Below, piece by piece: positions 1 to 6,153 of a stretch of DNA of 7,014 nt (the first letter of the stretch is position 1; every line of letters begins with the position of its first letter). The stretch comes from an uncultured Clostridia bacterium. Its GTDB lineage: Bacteria > Bacillota > Clostridia > Christensenellales > UBA1242. The translations under genes and the position numbers were made by a program. The notes under the pieces were generated by a model. The model searched no databases. It was not told the DNA's origin and saw only the letters and a list, made by a program, of their open reading frames with translations. Location: positions 1 to 7,014 of the forward strand of contig CALDMJ010000200.1 in the NCBI GenBank assembly GCA_937914725.1, given 5' to 3'.

Positions 1-65
1 CAACAATCGACGGCGGTAAACAAATCACAGTGACCTATGTCGTGCGCGAAAGCCTTAGCATCTAA
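1..65 (+). CDS. C-terminal end of an unidentified protein (partial)
   Basis: Of the three forward frames only one stays open here. It gives about 20 residues ending GKQITVTYVVRESLSI and a TAA stop at 63-65; the other two frames stop within the first 35 bases. The alternating hydrophobic pattern (ITVTYVV) looks like a terminal beta strand. In related Firmicutes the genes upstream of ybeY are often phoH, yqfF or the sporulation gene yqfD. The tail does not look like a PhoH C-terminus as I remember it, and YqfD is only a weak guess from context. The product cannot be named from so little sequence. The promoter at 111-139 suggests the next gene need not be co-transcribed with it. Confidence 0.6.
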   Translation, partial: TIDGGKQITVTYVVRESLSI

Positions 66-110
66 TGGCAAAAATGTGAAAAAAAACTGCAAGAAAATTG
101 TAAAAAGTGA

Positions 111-139
111 TTGTCTAAATCGAAAAAATGTTGTATAAT
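111..139 (+). promoter_or_regulatory. Sigma-A-type promoter upstream of ybeY
   Basis: TTGTCT at 111-116 and a perfect TATAAT at 134-139 are separated by 17 bases, the optimal spacing for the housekeeping sigma factor. Transcription would begin near 146, giving a leader of about 57 nt before the ybeY ATG at 203. The surrounding sequence is very A-rich, as expected for a low-GC promoter. It is the only convincing promoter I see before the right end of the window, so it is the likely driver of the ybeY-era-recO run and possibly of the genes beyond. The call rests on motif match only. Confidence 0.7.
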
Positions 140-202
140 TAAACAAAGGAAGAAAAACCTTGACAACAAAAGCAAAACACATAGGCGATAATGGGGTAAT
201 TT

Positions 203-685
203 ATGTTTAAAATCAACAACGAAAATGGCTACGACATTAATGAAAAACTCATACAAAAAGCATCTAAAGCGCTCTCAAAAATAGTCGGGCAAAAAAACAA
301 AAATTTCTACGCAATTCTAAATTTTGTCGACATTGAAACAATCCACGAAATGAATAAAGAATTTCGTGAGAAAGACCGCCCAACCGACGTGCTTTCCTTT
401 AGAATGCTTGAGAATGGTTTGCAAACAAAGATAAACAAGAAAAATTATCCTTTCGACTATGATAGGGAAGAAAAAAAAGTTTTCATCGGCGAAATCTTCA
501 TTTGCTACGACGTCGCCGTCGCGCAAAGCAAAGAATACGGGCATTCGCTTGACCGCGAAATTTGCTTTTTGAGCGTGCACGGACTCTTGCATCTCTTGGG
601 GCTTGACCACGAAGCGGAGTTTGAAAGAGCGATAATGTTCGATTTGCAAGATAAAGCAATGGAAAAAATGAAATTGGAGAGGTAG
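203..685 (+). CDS. ybeY: Endoribonuclease YbeY (rRNA maturation factor)
   Basis: This 160-residue protein is a cytoplasmic zinc-dependent metalloprotein of the UPF0054/YbeY family, which is needed for 16S rRNA 3'-end maturation and 70S ribosome quality control. The family signature HGLLHLLGLDH spans residues 126-136 and supplies the three zinc-binding histidines (126, 130, 136). The conserved RPTDVLSF block is at 59-66 and GEIFIC at 96-101. The length is normal. ATG 203 is the first start after an in-frame TAA at 197 and is preceded by GGGG at 193-196, a modest ribosome binding site. The gene sits one base ahead of era, matching the common Firmicutes ybeY/era neighbourhood, although dgkA and cdd, often found between them, are absent. 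Both products act on 30S assembly, so co-expression makes sense. Confidence 0.96.
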   Translation: MFKINNENGYDINEKLIQKASKALSKIVGQKNKNFYAILNFVDIETIHEMNKEFREKDRPTDVLSFRMLENGLQTKINKKNYPFDYDREEKKVFIGEIFICYDVAVAQSKEYGHSLDREICFLSVHGLLHLLGLDHEAEFERAIMFDLQDKAMEKMKLER

Positions 686-686
686 A

Positions 687-1583
687 ATGGAATTTAAGTC
701 AGGATTTGTTGCGCTCATCGGTTTGCCAAACGTCGGCAAGTCAACACTAATCAATGCACTGTTAAAAAAGAAAGTGTCGATCGTCACGCCAAAACCGCAA
801 ACAACGCGAAACAAAATAATGGGTGTCTATAACACGCCAAGTAGGCAAATCATTTTTGTCGACACGCCGGGCATTCACAAACAAAAAAACGCGCTCGATA
901 GATTTATGAACAAAAGCGTCGAAGCCGCAGTCGAAGATGTCAATCTCATTTTGATTGTCGTCGACGCGACAAAAGTTTTGTATGAACAAATCTATACGCC
1001 ACTAAAGAAAATTGACGCAAAGAAAATACCAACATTTTTGGTTGTCAATAAAGTGGACGAAACAACCATCGAAAAAATATATCCGCAAATAGAGAAGATA
1101 AAAGATGAAACCGCATTTAAAGAAATCGTTTTCATCTCCGCAAAAAAACGCCAAAATTTGGATGTTTTACTTGAATTGATTGATCCGTACTTGACCGACA
1201 CTATAAAATACTATCAGGATGACGACTTGGATGATAAAAAAATCAATAACTTTATTGTTAGCGAAATCATCCGTGAAAAAGCGCTGTATCTCATCCGTGA
1301 GGAAATTCCGCACGGCATCGGTGTCAAAGTAGAAACAATGGAGCGCGAAGGCAATCTCCTTAATATTTCTGCCACAATATATTGCGAGAAACAGTCGCAC
1401 AAAGCAATCATCATCGGCAAAAACGGGCAAATGCTCAAAGACATCGGTACACGGGCGCGCCAAGAACTTGAGAAAATATACGACACAAAGATTTTTCTAG
1501 AACTTTGGGTAAAGGTTAAAGAAAACTGGAAAGACAGCACAGGACTTCTAAACGAACTTGGCTTTACCGAAGACGACATTTAA
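687..1583 (+). CDS. era: GTPase Era
   Basis: Era is an essential GTPase that binds the 3' end of 16S rRNA and checks 30S subunit maturation. The 298-residue length is typical. The G motifs appear in order: G1 GLPNVGKS at 12-19, the switch I segment PQTTR at 37-41, G3 DTPG at 59-62, G4 NKVD at 121-124 and G5 SAKK at 151-154. The C-terminal KH RNA-binding domain is recognisable from IREEIPHGIGV near 203-213 and its GKNG loop at 244-247, followed by the usual LELWVKVKENW strand at 271-281. ATG 687 lies one base after the ybeY stop, and its ribosome binding site (GGAGAGG, about 676-682) is inside the ybeY coding end, so translation is probably coupled. Nothing is missing or broken. Confidence 0.98.
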   Translation: MEFKSGFVALIGLPNVGKSTLINALLKKKVSIVTPKPQTTRNKIMGVYNTPSRQIIFVDTPGIHKQKNALDRFMNKSVEAAVEDVNLILIVVDATKVLYEQIYTPLKKIDAKKIPTFLVVNKVDETTIEKIYPQIEKIKDETAFKEIVFISAKKRQNLDVLLELIDPYLTDTIKYYQDDDLDDKKINNFIVSEIIREKALYLIREEIPHGIGVKVETMEREGNLLNISATIYCEKQSHKAIIIGKNGQMLKDIGTRARQELEKIYDTKIFLELWVKVKENWKDSTGLLNELGFTEDDI

Positions 1584-1643
1584 TCAACCAAAGTATCACG
1601 AATAAAAATTGACAATCAACAAAAAATAAATCGGAGGTAAAAA

Positions 1644-1796
1644 ATGAACGAATTTGAAAATTTTATAAGGTTATTAGACCGTGCGTTCTACAAGACAGGC
1701 AACATTGGGTATAGAAACCTCAAAAATGTGCTTGTACACCCTGAGTGGTTCCGATTTTTGGAAGAGCAAGACGAAAAGCAGACCACAAAGGATTGA
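1644..1796 (+). CDS. YqzL-like small protein (50 aa)
   Basis: A 50-codon gene runs from ATG 1644 to TGA 1794-1796. It has one of the best ribosome binding sites in the window: CGGAGG at 1632-1637, six bases before the ATG. The product is small and soluble-looking, with an amphipathic start (NEFENFIRLLDRAFYKTGN) and a charged tail (FLEEQDEKQTTKD). No membrane segment, signal peptide or cysteine motif is visible. In Bacillus and many Clostridia a tiny protein, YqzL, is encoded exactly between era and recO. Its core, as I recall it, has an aromatic residue followed by xxTGNI and a downstream Tyr/Leu/Lys-rich stretch. Here AFYKTGNIGYRNLK at residues 14-27 fits that pattern, so I assign it to the YqzL-like family by position and this short match. 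The molecular function is not known to me. The end of the gene carries the recO ribosome binding site, and recO starts three bases later, consistent with coupling. The assignment of the family is less sure than the reality of the gene. Confidence 0.75.
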   Translation: MNEFENFIRLLDRAFYKTGNIGYRNLKNVLVHPEWFRFLEEQDEKQTTKD

Positions 1797-1799
1797 TAT

Positions 1800-2507
1800 A
1801 TGGCAAAAGAATATAAGTGTGACGCAATTGTAATCTATTCCGCCGATTTTCGCGAATACGACAAATTGCTCACCCTTTATGCGCCAACATTTGGGAAAAA
1901 GAAAGTCGTTTTGCGTGGTTGCAAAAAGCCAACCGCCAAATTGCGATACGCAAGCACGCCGTTGTTTTATGGCGAGTTTGTTATTGTCGAAGGCAAGGGT
2001 TACGACATTGTCAAAACAGTCGACAGCAAAAAGACTTTTTTTAACATCCCCAAAGATTATGAAAAATACCTCGACGCGTGCAATATTTTGAAAATTGTCG
2101 ATGCAAATGGCGAATACAACAATTTTCGTTTGCTTTTTATGCTACTGCTTACATATTTGTCAGTTATAGATATTGAAAACTCAAATTTAGATATCGCGAC
2201 TTCAAAGTTTATGGTAGAAATACTGAAAATGCAGGGTTTTGAACTAAATACCACAATTTGTAACGCCTGCAGCAATAGTTTTGAGAATAAAATCTATTTC
2301 GATGTAGACCTGAACTGCTTTTTGTGTGAAAACTGTCGCAAAATTAATAGTGAAGAAGTCGATAAAAACATCGTTAATTTAATTAACACACTTCAAATCC
2401 ACAAGTTTGTGGAACTTGTAAGTATGTCTTTTGAAGAAAACGTGCTAAAGTCGACGAAAAAAATGTTAAAAGAAATTATAAATCGACAATTTTTCTTGAA
2501 TTTGTAA
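1800..2507 (+). CDS. recO: DNA repair protein RecO
   Basis: RecO anneals SSB-coated single strands and, with RecR (and RecF), loads RecA at gaps in recombinational repair. The 235-residue protein shows an N-terminal OB fold (about 1-80) opening with AIVIYSADFREYDKLLTLY, where the D-x-LLTLYA pattern is typical of the family, and FGKKKVVLRGCKKP, equivalent to the usual GK-x-x-x-xAxGxRKP segment. A helical middle follows, then a C-terminal zinc module. The zinc ligands are probably C154 and C157 with C176 and C179. An additional C173 makes a C-x2-C-x2-C run at the second half, where relatives usually have glycine. The length is slightly short but within range. AAAGGA at 1787-1792, seven bases before ATG 1800, lies in the end of the preceding small gene. 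recO is followed directly by dnaG here, without glyQS. Confidence 0.93.
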   Translation: MAKEYKCDAIVIYSADFREYDKLLTLYAPTFGKKKVVLRGCKKPTAKLRYASTPLFYGEFVIVEGKGYDIVKTVDSKKTFFNIPKDYEKYLDACNILKIVDANGEYNNFRLLFMLLLTYLSVIDIENSNLDIATSKFMVEILKMQGFELNTTICNACSNSFENKIYFDVDLNCFLCENCRKINSEEVDKNIVNLINTLQIHKFVELVSMSFEENVLKSTKKMLKEIINRQFFLNL

Positions 2508-2531
2508 AAATAGTATCTAAAAAAAGGAATT

Positions 2532-2572
2532 TTGCGTCCATTGGTTGTATTTAACCTTTGAACGCGATTTTT
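2532..2572 (+). terminator. Terminator-like hairpin in the recO-dnaG gap (possible attenuator)
   Basis: The 5' arm GCGTCCA at 2534-2540 pairs with TGAACGC at 2559-2565 with one C-A mismatch, and GGTT at 2543-2546 pairs with AACC at 2553-2556 around the six-base loop GTATTT. The arms are separated by a symmetric TT/TT internal loop, and T2532/T2533 can extend the stem against G2566/A2567. Five T residues follow at 2568-2572. This has the form of a weak intrinsic terminator. The short T run, mismatch and internal loop imply partial read-through, so it may lower or tune dnaG-rpoD expression rather than end the transcript. The dnaG ribosome binding site begins one base later. I see no good promoter in this gap. 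Confidence 0.45.
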
Positions 2573-2589
2573 AGGAGAAAAAGGCATTA

Positions 2590-4386
2590 ATGGATAGACT
2601 AAAAGACGGCTTTGTAATGGACTTGAAGTCTCGCTGTAGTTTTTCTCAAATTGCTTCAAAGTATTTGGAACTGACCAAAAAAGGGCGCAACTATTGGGCA
2701 CGCTGCCCATTCCATTATGAAAAAACTCCTTCGTTTACAATTGACGAGTACGAGGGTTTTTATCATTGTTTCGGTTGTGGCGAAAGCGGCGATTTGATTC
2801 AATTTATTAGGAAAATGGAAAACCTTAGTTTTATGGAAGCGGTCGAATTTCTTGCGAAAATGGTTGGGGTTGAAGTGGAGTACGACAAGAGCGTCGACGC
2901 TAAAGCAATTGCTGAGAAAAATCGAGAGAAAAAAGAAGTTTTGAAAGCGTTAAACGACGCAAAGGAGTTTTATAAAAAACAAATTTACGCCAAAACATCA
3001 GTAAAAGCGCAAAATTATTTGCGCGATAGGAGAATTAACCGCGCCTCGCTTGAAAATTTCGAAATAGGGTATAGCCCAAATTTTCAAGCAGTCGTGCGTA
3101 GTTTGAACGAACTTGGCTATGACAACCAAACATTGGTTAATGCTGGGATAGCCTCACAAAAGGATGGAAAAGTTTATGACGCAGTTGCCGAGCGACTGAT
3201 TTTTCCTATCTATAATAATTATTGCGAAGTCATCGGCTTTTCGGGCAGAATACTTGACAAGGAGCTTGACGTCCCTAAATACAAAAATACGCGCCAAACA
3301 ATTGTATTTGATAAATCGCGGGCAATATTTGGACTCAAGCAAGTCATCAACGCAAAACGCGAGCAGCGCTTTAACACGCTAATCCTTGCTGAAGGGCAAA
3401 TTGACGTCATTATGCTCCACCAGTTTGGCTTTCAAAACGCCGTTGCCACGCAGGGAACAGCGCTTACTGAGCAGCACGCAATGTTATTAAAGAAAATTTG
3501 CGACAATGTTTTGGTTTGTTACGACGGTGACAATGCAGGGCAAAAAGCAACATTTCGCGCACTAGACATCTTGCAAAAAGCCGGACTCAGCATCAAAGTC
3601 ATCACAATTCCCAACGGACAAGACCCCGACGAGTTTTTGAAAAAGAACGGCAAGGAAGCTTTTGAAAAGCTTATTGAAAATGCGGAAGAACTTATGGATT
3701 ACAAAATCCGTGTCACTGCGCAAAGTTTTGATATGTCCTCAAACGACCAAAGGACAAAGTTCCTAAAACAGGCCATCGACCTAATTCGCGACCTTCCAAG
3801 CCTCGCGCTCGCGGACGTTTACGTGCGCCCAATCGCAAAGTACGCAAATGTTTCAGAAAATGTTGTGCGTGAAAGTTTAACTGCACAAATGTCAACACTT
3901 AAAAAAGAAAAGAAAGCAACCGATGAAGAATTAAAACAGTTTTCGGAAAATTTTGTAGACGCAAACCAAAAAGCGGACAAGATAATCCTAGCAAGTATGG
4001 TTCACAAAAAGCCATATGTCACATATGACCAAACTTTAGCATTTGTCAGCACAAACTACCAAAGGTTGTATCAATGGTTGCTTGAAAAACACGACTCAAA
4101 CACGGAGTTTCGCATCAGCGAATTGTATGATCACTTTGACCTTGAAAATGACAAAGATATTGCGGAACTAATAAATTTCCACTTTTCAAGTTCCGAAGAA
4201 AAGGACAAGCAGGAATACCTAAATTCGCTCAATCTAAATAAAATACGCGCCCTTGAAGTTGAAATCAAAGATTTGGAAACACTATACAAAAACGCAACTG
4301 ACCTATCCAAACGTACCGAACTTCTCAATAAAATTGGAAACTATAGCAGAGAACTTACAAGACTAAAAACTACATTTATTAATTAG
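2590..4386 (+). CDS. dnaG: DNA primase DnaG
   Basis: DnaG synthesises RNA primers at the replication fork together with the replicative helicase. The 598-residue protein has the normal bacterial plan. The N-terminal CHC2 zinc-binding domain has ligands C39, H42, C60 and C63 within CPFHYEKTPSF and YHCFGCGESGD. The RNA polymerase core includes RLIFPIYN at 202-209 and VIGFSGR at 214-220. The TOPRIM fold has catalytic E268 (LAEGQIDVI), then TQGTALT at 288-294 and the metal-binding pair D312 and D314 in YDGDNAGQKA; the QDPDEFL signature is at 344-350. The helical remainder (about 430-598) is the expected helicase-binding region and is less conserved. ATG 2590 is preceded by AGGAG (2573-2577) and the closer AAAAAGG (2578-2584). 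Starting here gives the usual roughly 30-residue lead to the zinc domain. sigA follows after 25 nt, the classic dnaG-rpoD pairing. Confidence 0.98.
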   Translation: MDRLKDGFVMDLKSRCSFSQIASKYLELTKKGRNYWARCPFHYEKTPSFTIDEYEGFYHCFGCGESGDLIQFIRKMENLSFMEAVEFLAKMVGVEVEYDKSVDAKAIAEKNREKKEVLKALNDAKEFYKKQIYAKTSVKAQNYLRDRRINRASLENFEIGYSPNFQAVVRSLNELGYDNQTLVNAGIASQKDGKVYDAVAERLIFPIYNNYCEVIGFSGRILDKELDVPKYKNTRQTIVFDKSRAIFGLKQVINAKREQRFNTLILAEGQIDVIMLHQFGFQNAVATQGTALTEQHAMLLKKICDNVLVCYDGDNAGQKATFRALDILQKAGLSIKVITIPNGQDPDEFLKKNGKEAFEKLIENAEELMDYKIRVTAQSFDMSSNDQRTKFLKQAIDLIRDLPSLALADVYVRPIAKYANVSENVVRESLTAQMSTLKKEKKATDEELKQFSENFVDANQKADKIILASMVHKKPYVTYDQTLAFVSTNYQRLYQWLLEKHDSNTEFRISELYDHFDLENDKDIAELINFHFSSSEEKDKQEYLNSLNLNKIRALEVEIKDLETLYKNATDLSKRTELLNKIGNYSRELTRLKTTFIN

Positions 4387-4398
4387 GCGCTTCGCGCC
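4386..4398 (+). promoter_or_regulatory. Compact GC hairpin between dnaG and sigA
   Basis: GGCGC at 4386-4390 pairs perfectly with GCGCC at 4394-4398 around the loop TTC (or four pairs around a CTTCG loop). It begins on the last base of the dnaG stop codon and ends two bases before the sigA ribosome binding site AAAGGAG (4401-4407). No T run follows, so it is not a terminator. In this AT-rich context five consecutive G-C pairs are conspicuous. In E. coli the dnaG-rpoD junction is an RNA processing point that lets primase and sigma be made at different levels. A stabilising or processing role here is plausible inference by analogy only. Confidence 0.5.
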
Positions 4399-4411
4399 CC
4401 AAAGGAGTAAA

Positions 4412-5482
4412 ATGGAAACAATATCACTCAAAGCGGAAGTCGACAAACTTATCGCACTAGGAAAAAGAAAAGGCAACAGATTGTCTGACGATGAAATCTA
4501 TATGAATATGCTAAAATTTGACGCCAGCCAAGCGCAAATTGACGACGCAATGAAGCAAATTGAAAAAGAGGGCATCGCAATTCAAATCAGCGAGGAGCAA
4601 TTTAAAGAAGAGGACCTTTATTCGATTGAAAATCTCATCAGTCAAGCAAGTATGGATGATCCCGTCAAGATGTACTTAAAAGACATCGGTAGACTTCCAA
4701 TGCTGTCGCCCGAAGAAGAAATTGAAATTGCAACACGCGTTTCAAAAGGCGATGAGTTTGCAAAGGAGCGCCTAGTCGAAGCAAATTTAAGACTTGTCAT
4801 CAGCATTGCAAAACGCTATGCAAATAAATCTAGCCTCCAACTAATGGACTTGATTCAAGAAGGAAATTTGGGACTCATTAAAGCAGTCGAAAAATTTGAC
4901 TACAAGAAAGGTTTTAGATTTTCAACATATGCAACGTGGTGGATAAAGCAGCATATCACGCGTTCAATTGCCGACCAAGGTAGAACAATTAGAATACCAG
5001 TCCATATGGTCGAAACAATCAACAAGCAAGCCAAAGTTTCTCGAGAACTTTTGCAAAAACTCAACCGAGAGCCAACAACAGCCGAAATAGCGGAATATAT
5101 GGGCATTTCCGAAGCAAAAGTTATCGAAACGCAACGCATTGCGCAAGACCCATTGAGCCTTGAAAGTCCGCTCGGTGAAGAGGACGACAGCAAACGCGGG
5201 GACTTTATTGAAGATGAAACAATTAAATCTCCAAACGAACTCACAATGCAAAGTCAACTCCGCGAACAAATTTTGAGTGTCCTCAATTTCTTGACCCCGC
5301 GCGAGCAAAAAGTTATCCGCCTAAGATACGGGCTCGACGACTCTCACCCACGCACGCTAGAAGAAGTCGGCAAAGAATTTAACGTCACGCGCGAAAGAAT
5401 TAGACAAATTGAAGCTAAAGCACGCAAAAAACTTATGCGTCCAAACATTACTAAAAAACTAAAATCATTTTCGGAGAACTAA
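4412..5482 (+). CDS. sigA: Primary sigma factor RpoD/SigA (group 1 sigma-70)
   Basis: This 356-residue protein is the housekeeping sigma factor that directs RNA polymerase to -10/-35 promoters. It has a short region 1.1 (about 1-80). Region 1.2 is DPVKMYLKDIGRLPML at 83-98. Regions 2.1-2.4 are at about 115-195, with FDYKKGFRFSTYATWWIKQ at 162-180 for strand opening and -10 recognition; Q180 and T183 are retained. RTIRIPVHM at 191-199 follows, then region 3 with the GEEDDSKRGDFIEDE finger at 255-269, and region 4.2 with TLEEVGKEFNVTRERIRQIEA at 315-335 for -35 binding. An oddity: the stretch YANKSSLQLMDLIQEG at 136-151 has one more residue (S140 or S141) than the usual Y-x-N/G-R-G-x-x-F-L-D-L-I-Q-E-G segment. 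The length is typical of compact Firmicutes SigA. AAAGGAG lies four bases before the ATG. The two promoters seen in this window match its expected specificity. Confidence 0.98.
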   Translation: METISLKAEVDKLIALGKRKGNRLSDDEIYMNMLKFDASQAQIDDAMKQIEKEGIAIQISEEQFKEEDLYSIENLISQASMDDPVKMYLKDIGRLPMLSPEEEIEIATRVSKGDEFAKERLVEANLRLVISIAKRYANKSSLQLMDLIQEGNLGLIKAVEKFDYKKGFRFSTYATWWIKQHITRSIADQGRTIRIPVHMVETINKQAKVSRELLQKLNREPTTAEIAEYMGISEAKVIETQRIAQDPLSLESPLGEEDDSKRGDFIEDETIKSPNELTMQSQLREQILSVLNFLTPREQKVIRLRYGLDDSHPRTLEEVGKEFNVTRERIRQIEAKARKKLMRPNITKKLKSFSEN

Positions 5483-6153
5483 TGAAGAAAAGATTATCAA
5501 AGCTTTGTAGCCTAGTCGAGGGCAAAACAATTGCCGACATTGGCTGTGACCACGGTTATCTCTGTGAAATGTTGGTTGAAAGAGATTTTGACAAAATTTT
5601 TGCCTGCGAAGTTACAACAAACAACCTCGAAAAAGCAAAGGAAAACATCACCAACTATGTTCATAGAAAGTTCAAGTCCGTTACGACCGAACAAAGTGTT
5701 TTAATTTTTAAAAATCACAAAGTAGAGTTTGTTTTGTCGGATGGATTCAACAATTTGCAAATTGTGCCAGATTGTGCTATAATAGCAGGGATGGGTGGAG
5801 AACTTATCGCGGACATATTGTTTAGGGATATGACAAAATTACCACAAGTTGTGGTTTTGCAACCTATGTCGAAAATTGAGCTCCTGCGCTCAAAACTCAT
5901 TGAGTACTACGAAATTATTGAGGATGAAGTTTTGTTTGATTGTGGAAAATATTATAACATAATCAAAGCAAAACGTGGCAAAGATAATCTTACTGAACTT
6001 GAGGTAAAGTTTGGCAAAACTAACTTGCAAAATCTTTCACCTGAGTTCAAAGAGTACCTAAAAAAAATCAAGCGCGTGGCTAAAGAAATTAAAACTAAAC
6101 AGTACGAAGATTTGTTGCTCCAAATAGAAAAAGTAGAGGAAATGTATGAATAA
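5482..6153 (+). CDS. trmK: tRNA (adenine22-N1)-methyltransferase TrmK
   Basis: TrmK is a SAM-dependent enzyme that makes m1A at position 22 in the D-arm of tRNAs, mainly in Gram-positive bacteria. The 223-residue length is close to the family norm. SAM-binding motif I is IADIGCDHGYL at 18-28, the acidic end of the next strand is CEV at 42-44, and the family-specific LSDGFNNL is at 85-92. IAGMGGEL at 101-108 and VLQPMS at 125-130 are characteristic TrmK blocks, followed by the C-terminal coiled-coil arm (about 170-223, Lys/Glu rich) that helps grip the tRNA. The ATG shares its A with the sigA TAA stop (TAATG), with GGAG at 5473-5476, so translation is coupled to the sigma factor. sigA-trmK adjacency is a common Firmicutes arrangement. 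The nif3-like gene that often follows is absent. Confidence 0.93.
   Translation: MKKRLSKLCSLVEGKTIADIGCDHGYLCEMLVERDFDKIFACEVTTNNLEKAKENITNYVHRKFKSVTTEQSVLIFKNHKVEFVLSDGFNNLQIVPDCAIIAGMGGELIADILFRDMTKLPQVVVLQPMSKIELLRSKLIEYYEIIEDEVLFDCGKYYNIIKAKRGKDNLTELEVKFGKTNLQNLSPEFKEYLKKIKRVAKEIKTKQYEDLLLQIEKVEEMYE

Noticed and set aside
160..192. TTGACA at 160-165 with GATAAT at 187-192 as a second ybeY promoter
   Set aside because: The spacing is 21 bases, too long for sigma-A, and the start site would leave almost no leader. The promoter at 111-139 is far better.
317..814. 165-codon open frame on the - strand across ybeY and era
   Set aside because: It is a shadow of two clearly identified + strand genes and crosses their junction, and its translation shows no recognisable domain.
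1609..1637. TTGACA at 1609-1614 as a promoter for the yqzL-like gene and recO
   Set aside because: No -10 box occurs at 16-18 bases; the nearest candidate, TAAATC, is only 12 bases away, and the proper position is occupied by the ribosome binding site.
326..4444. Repeated GTCGAC hexamers (326, 858, 960, 2019, 2450, 2893, 4439)
   Set aside because: Six of the seven are in-frame GTC-GAC (Val-Asp) codon pairs, so codon preference explains them better than a regulatory or uptake motif.
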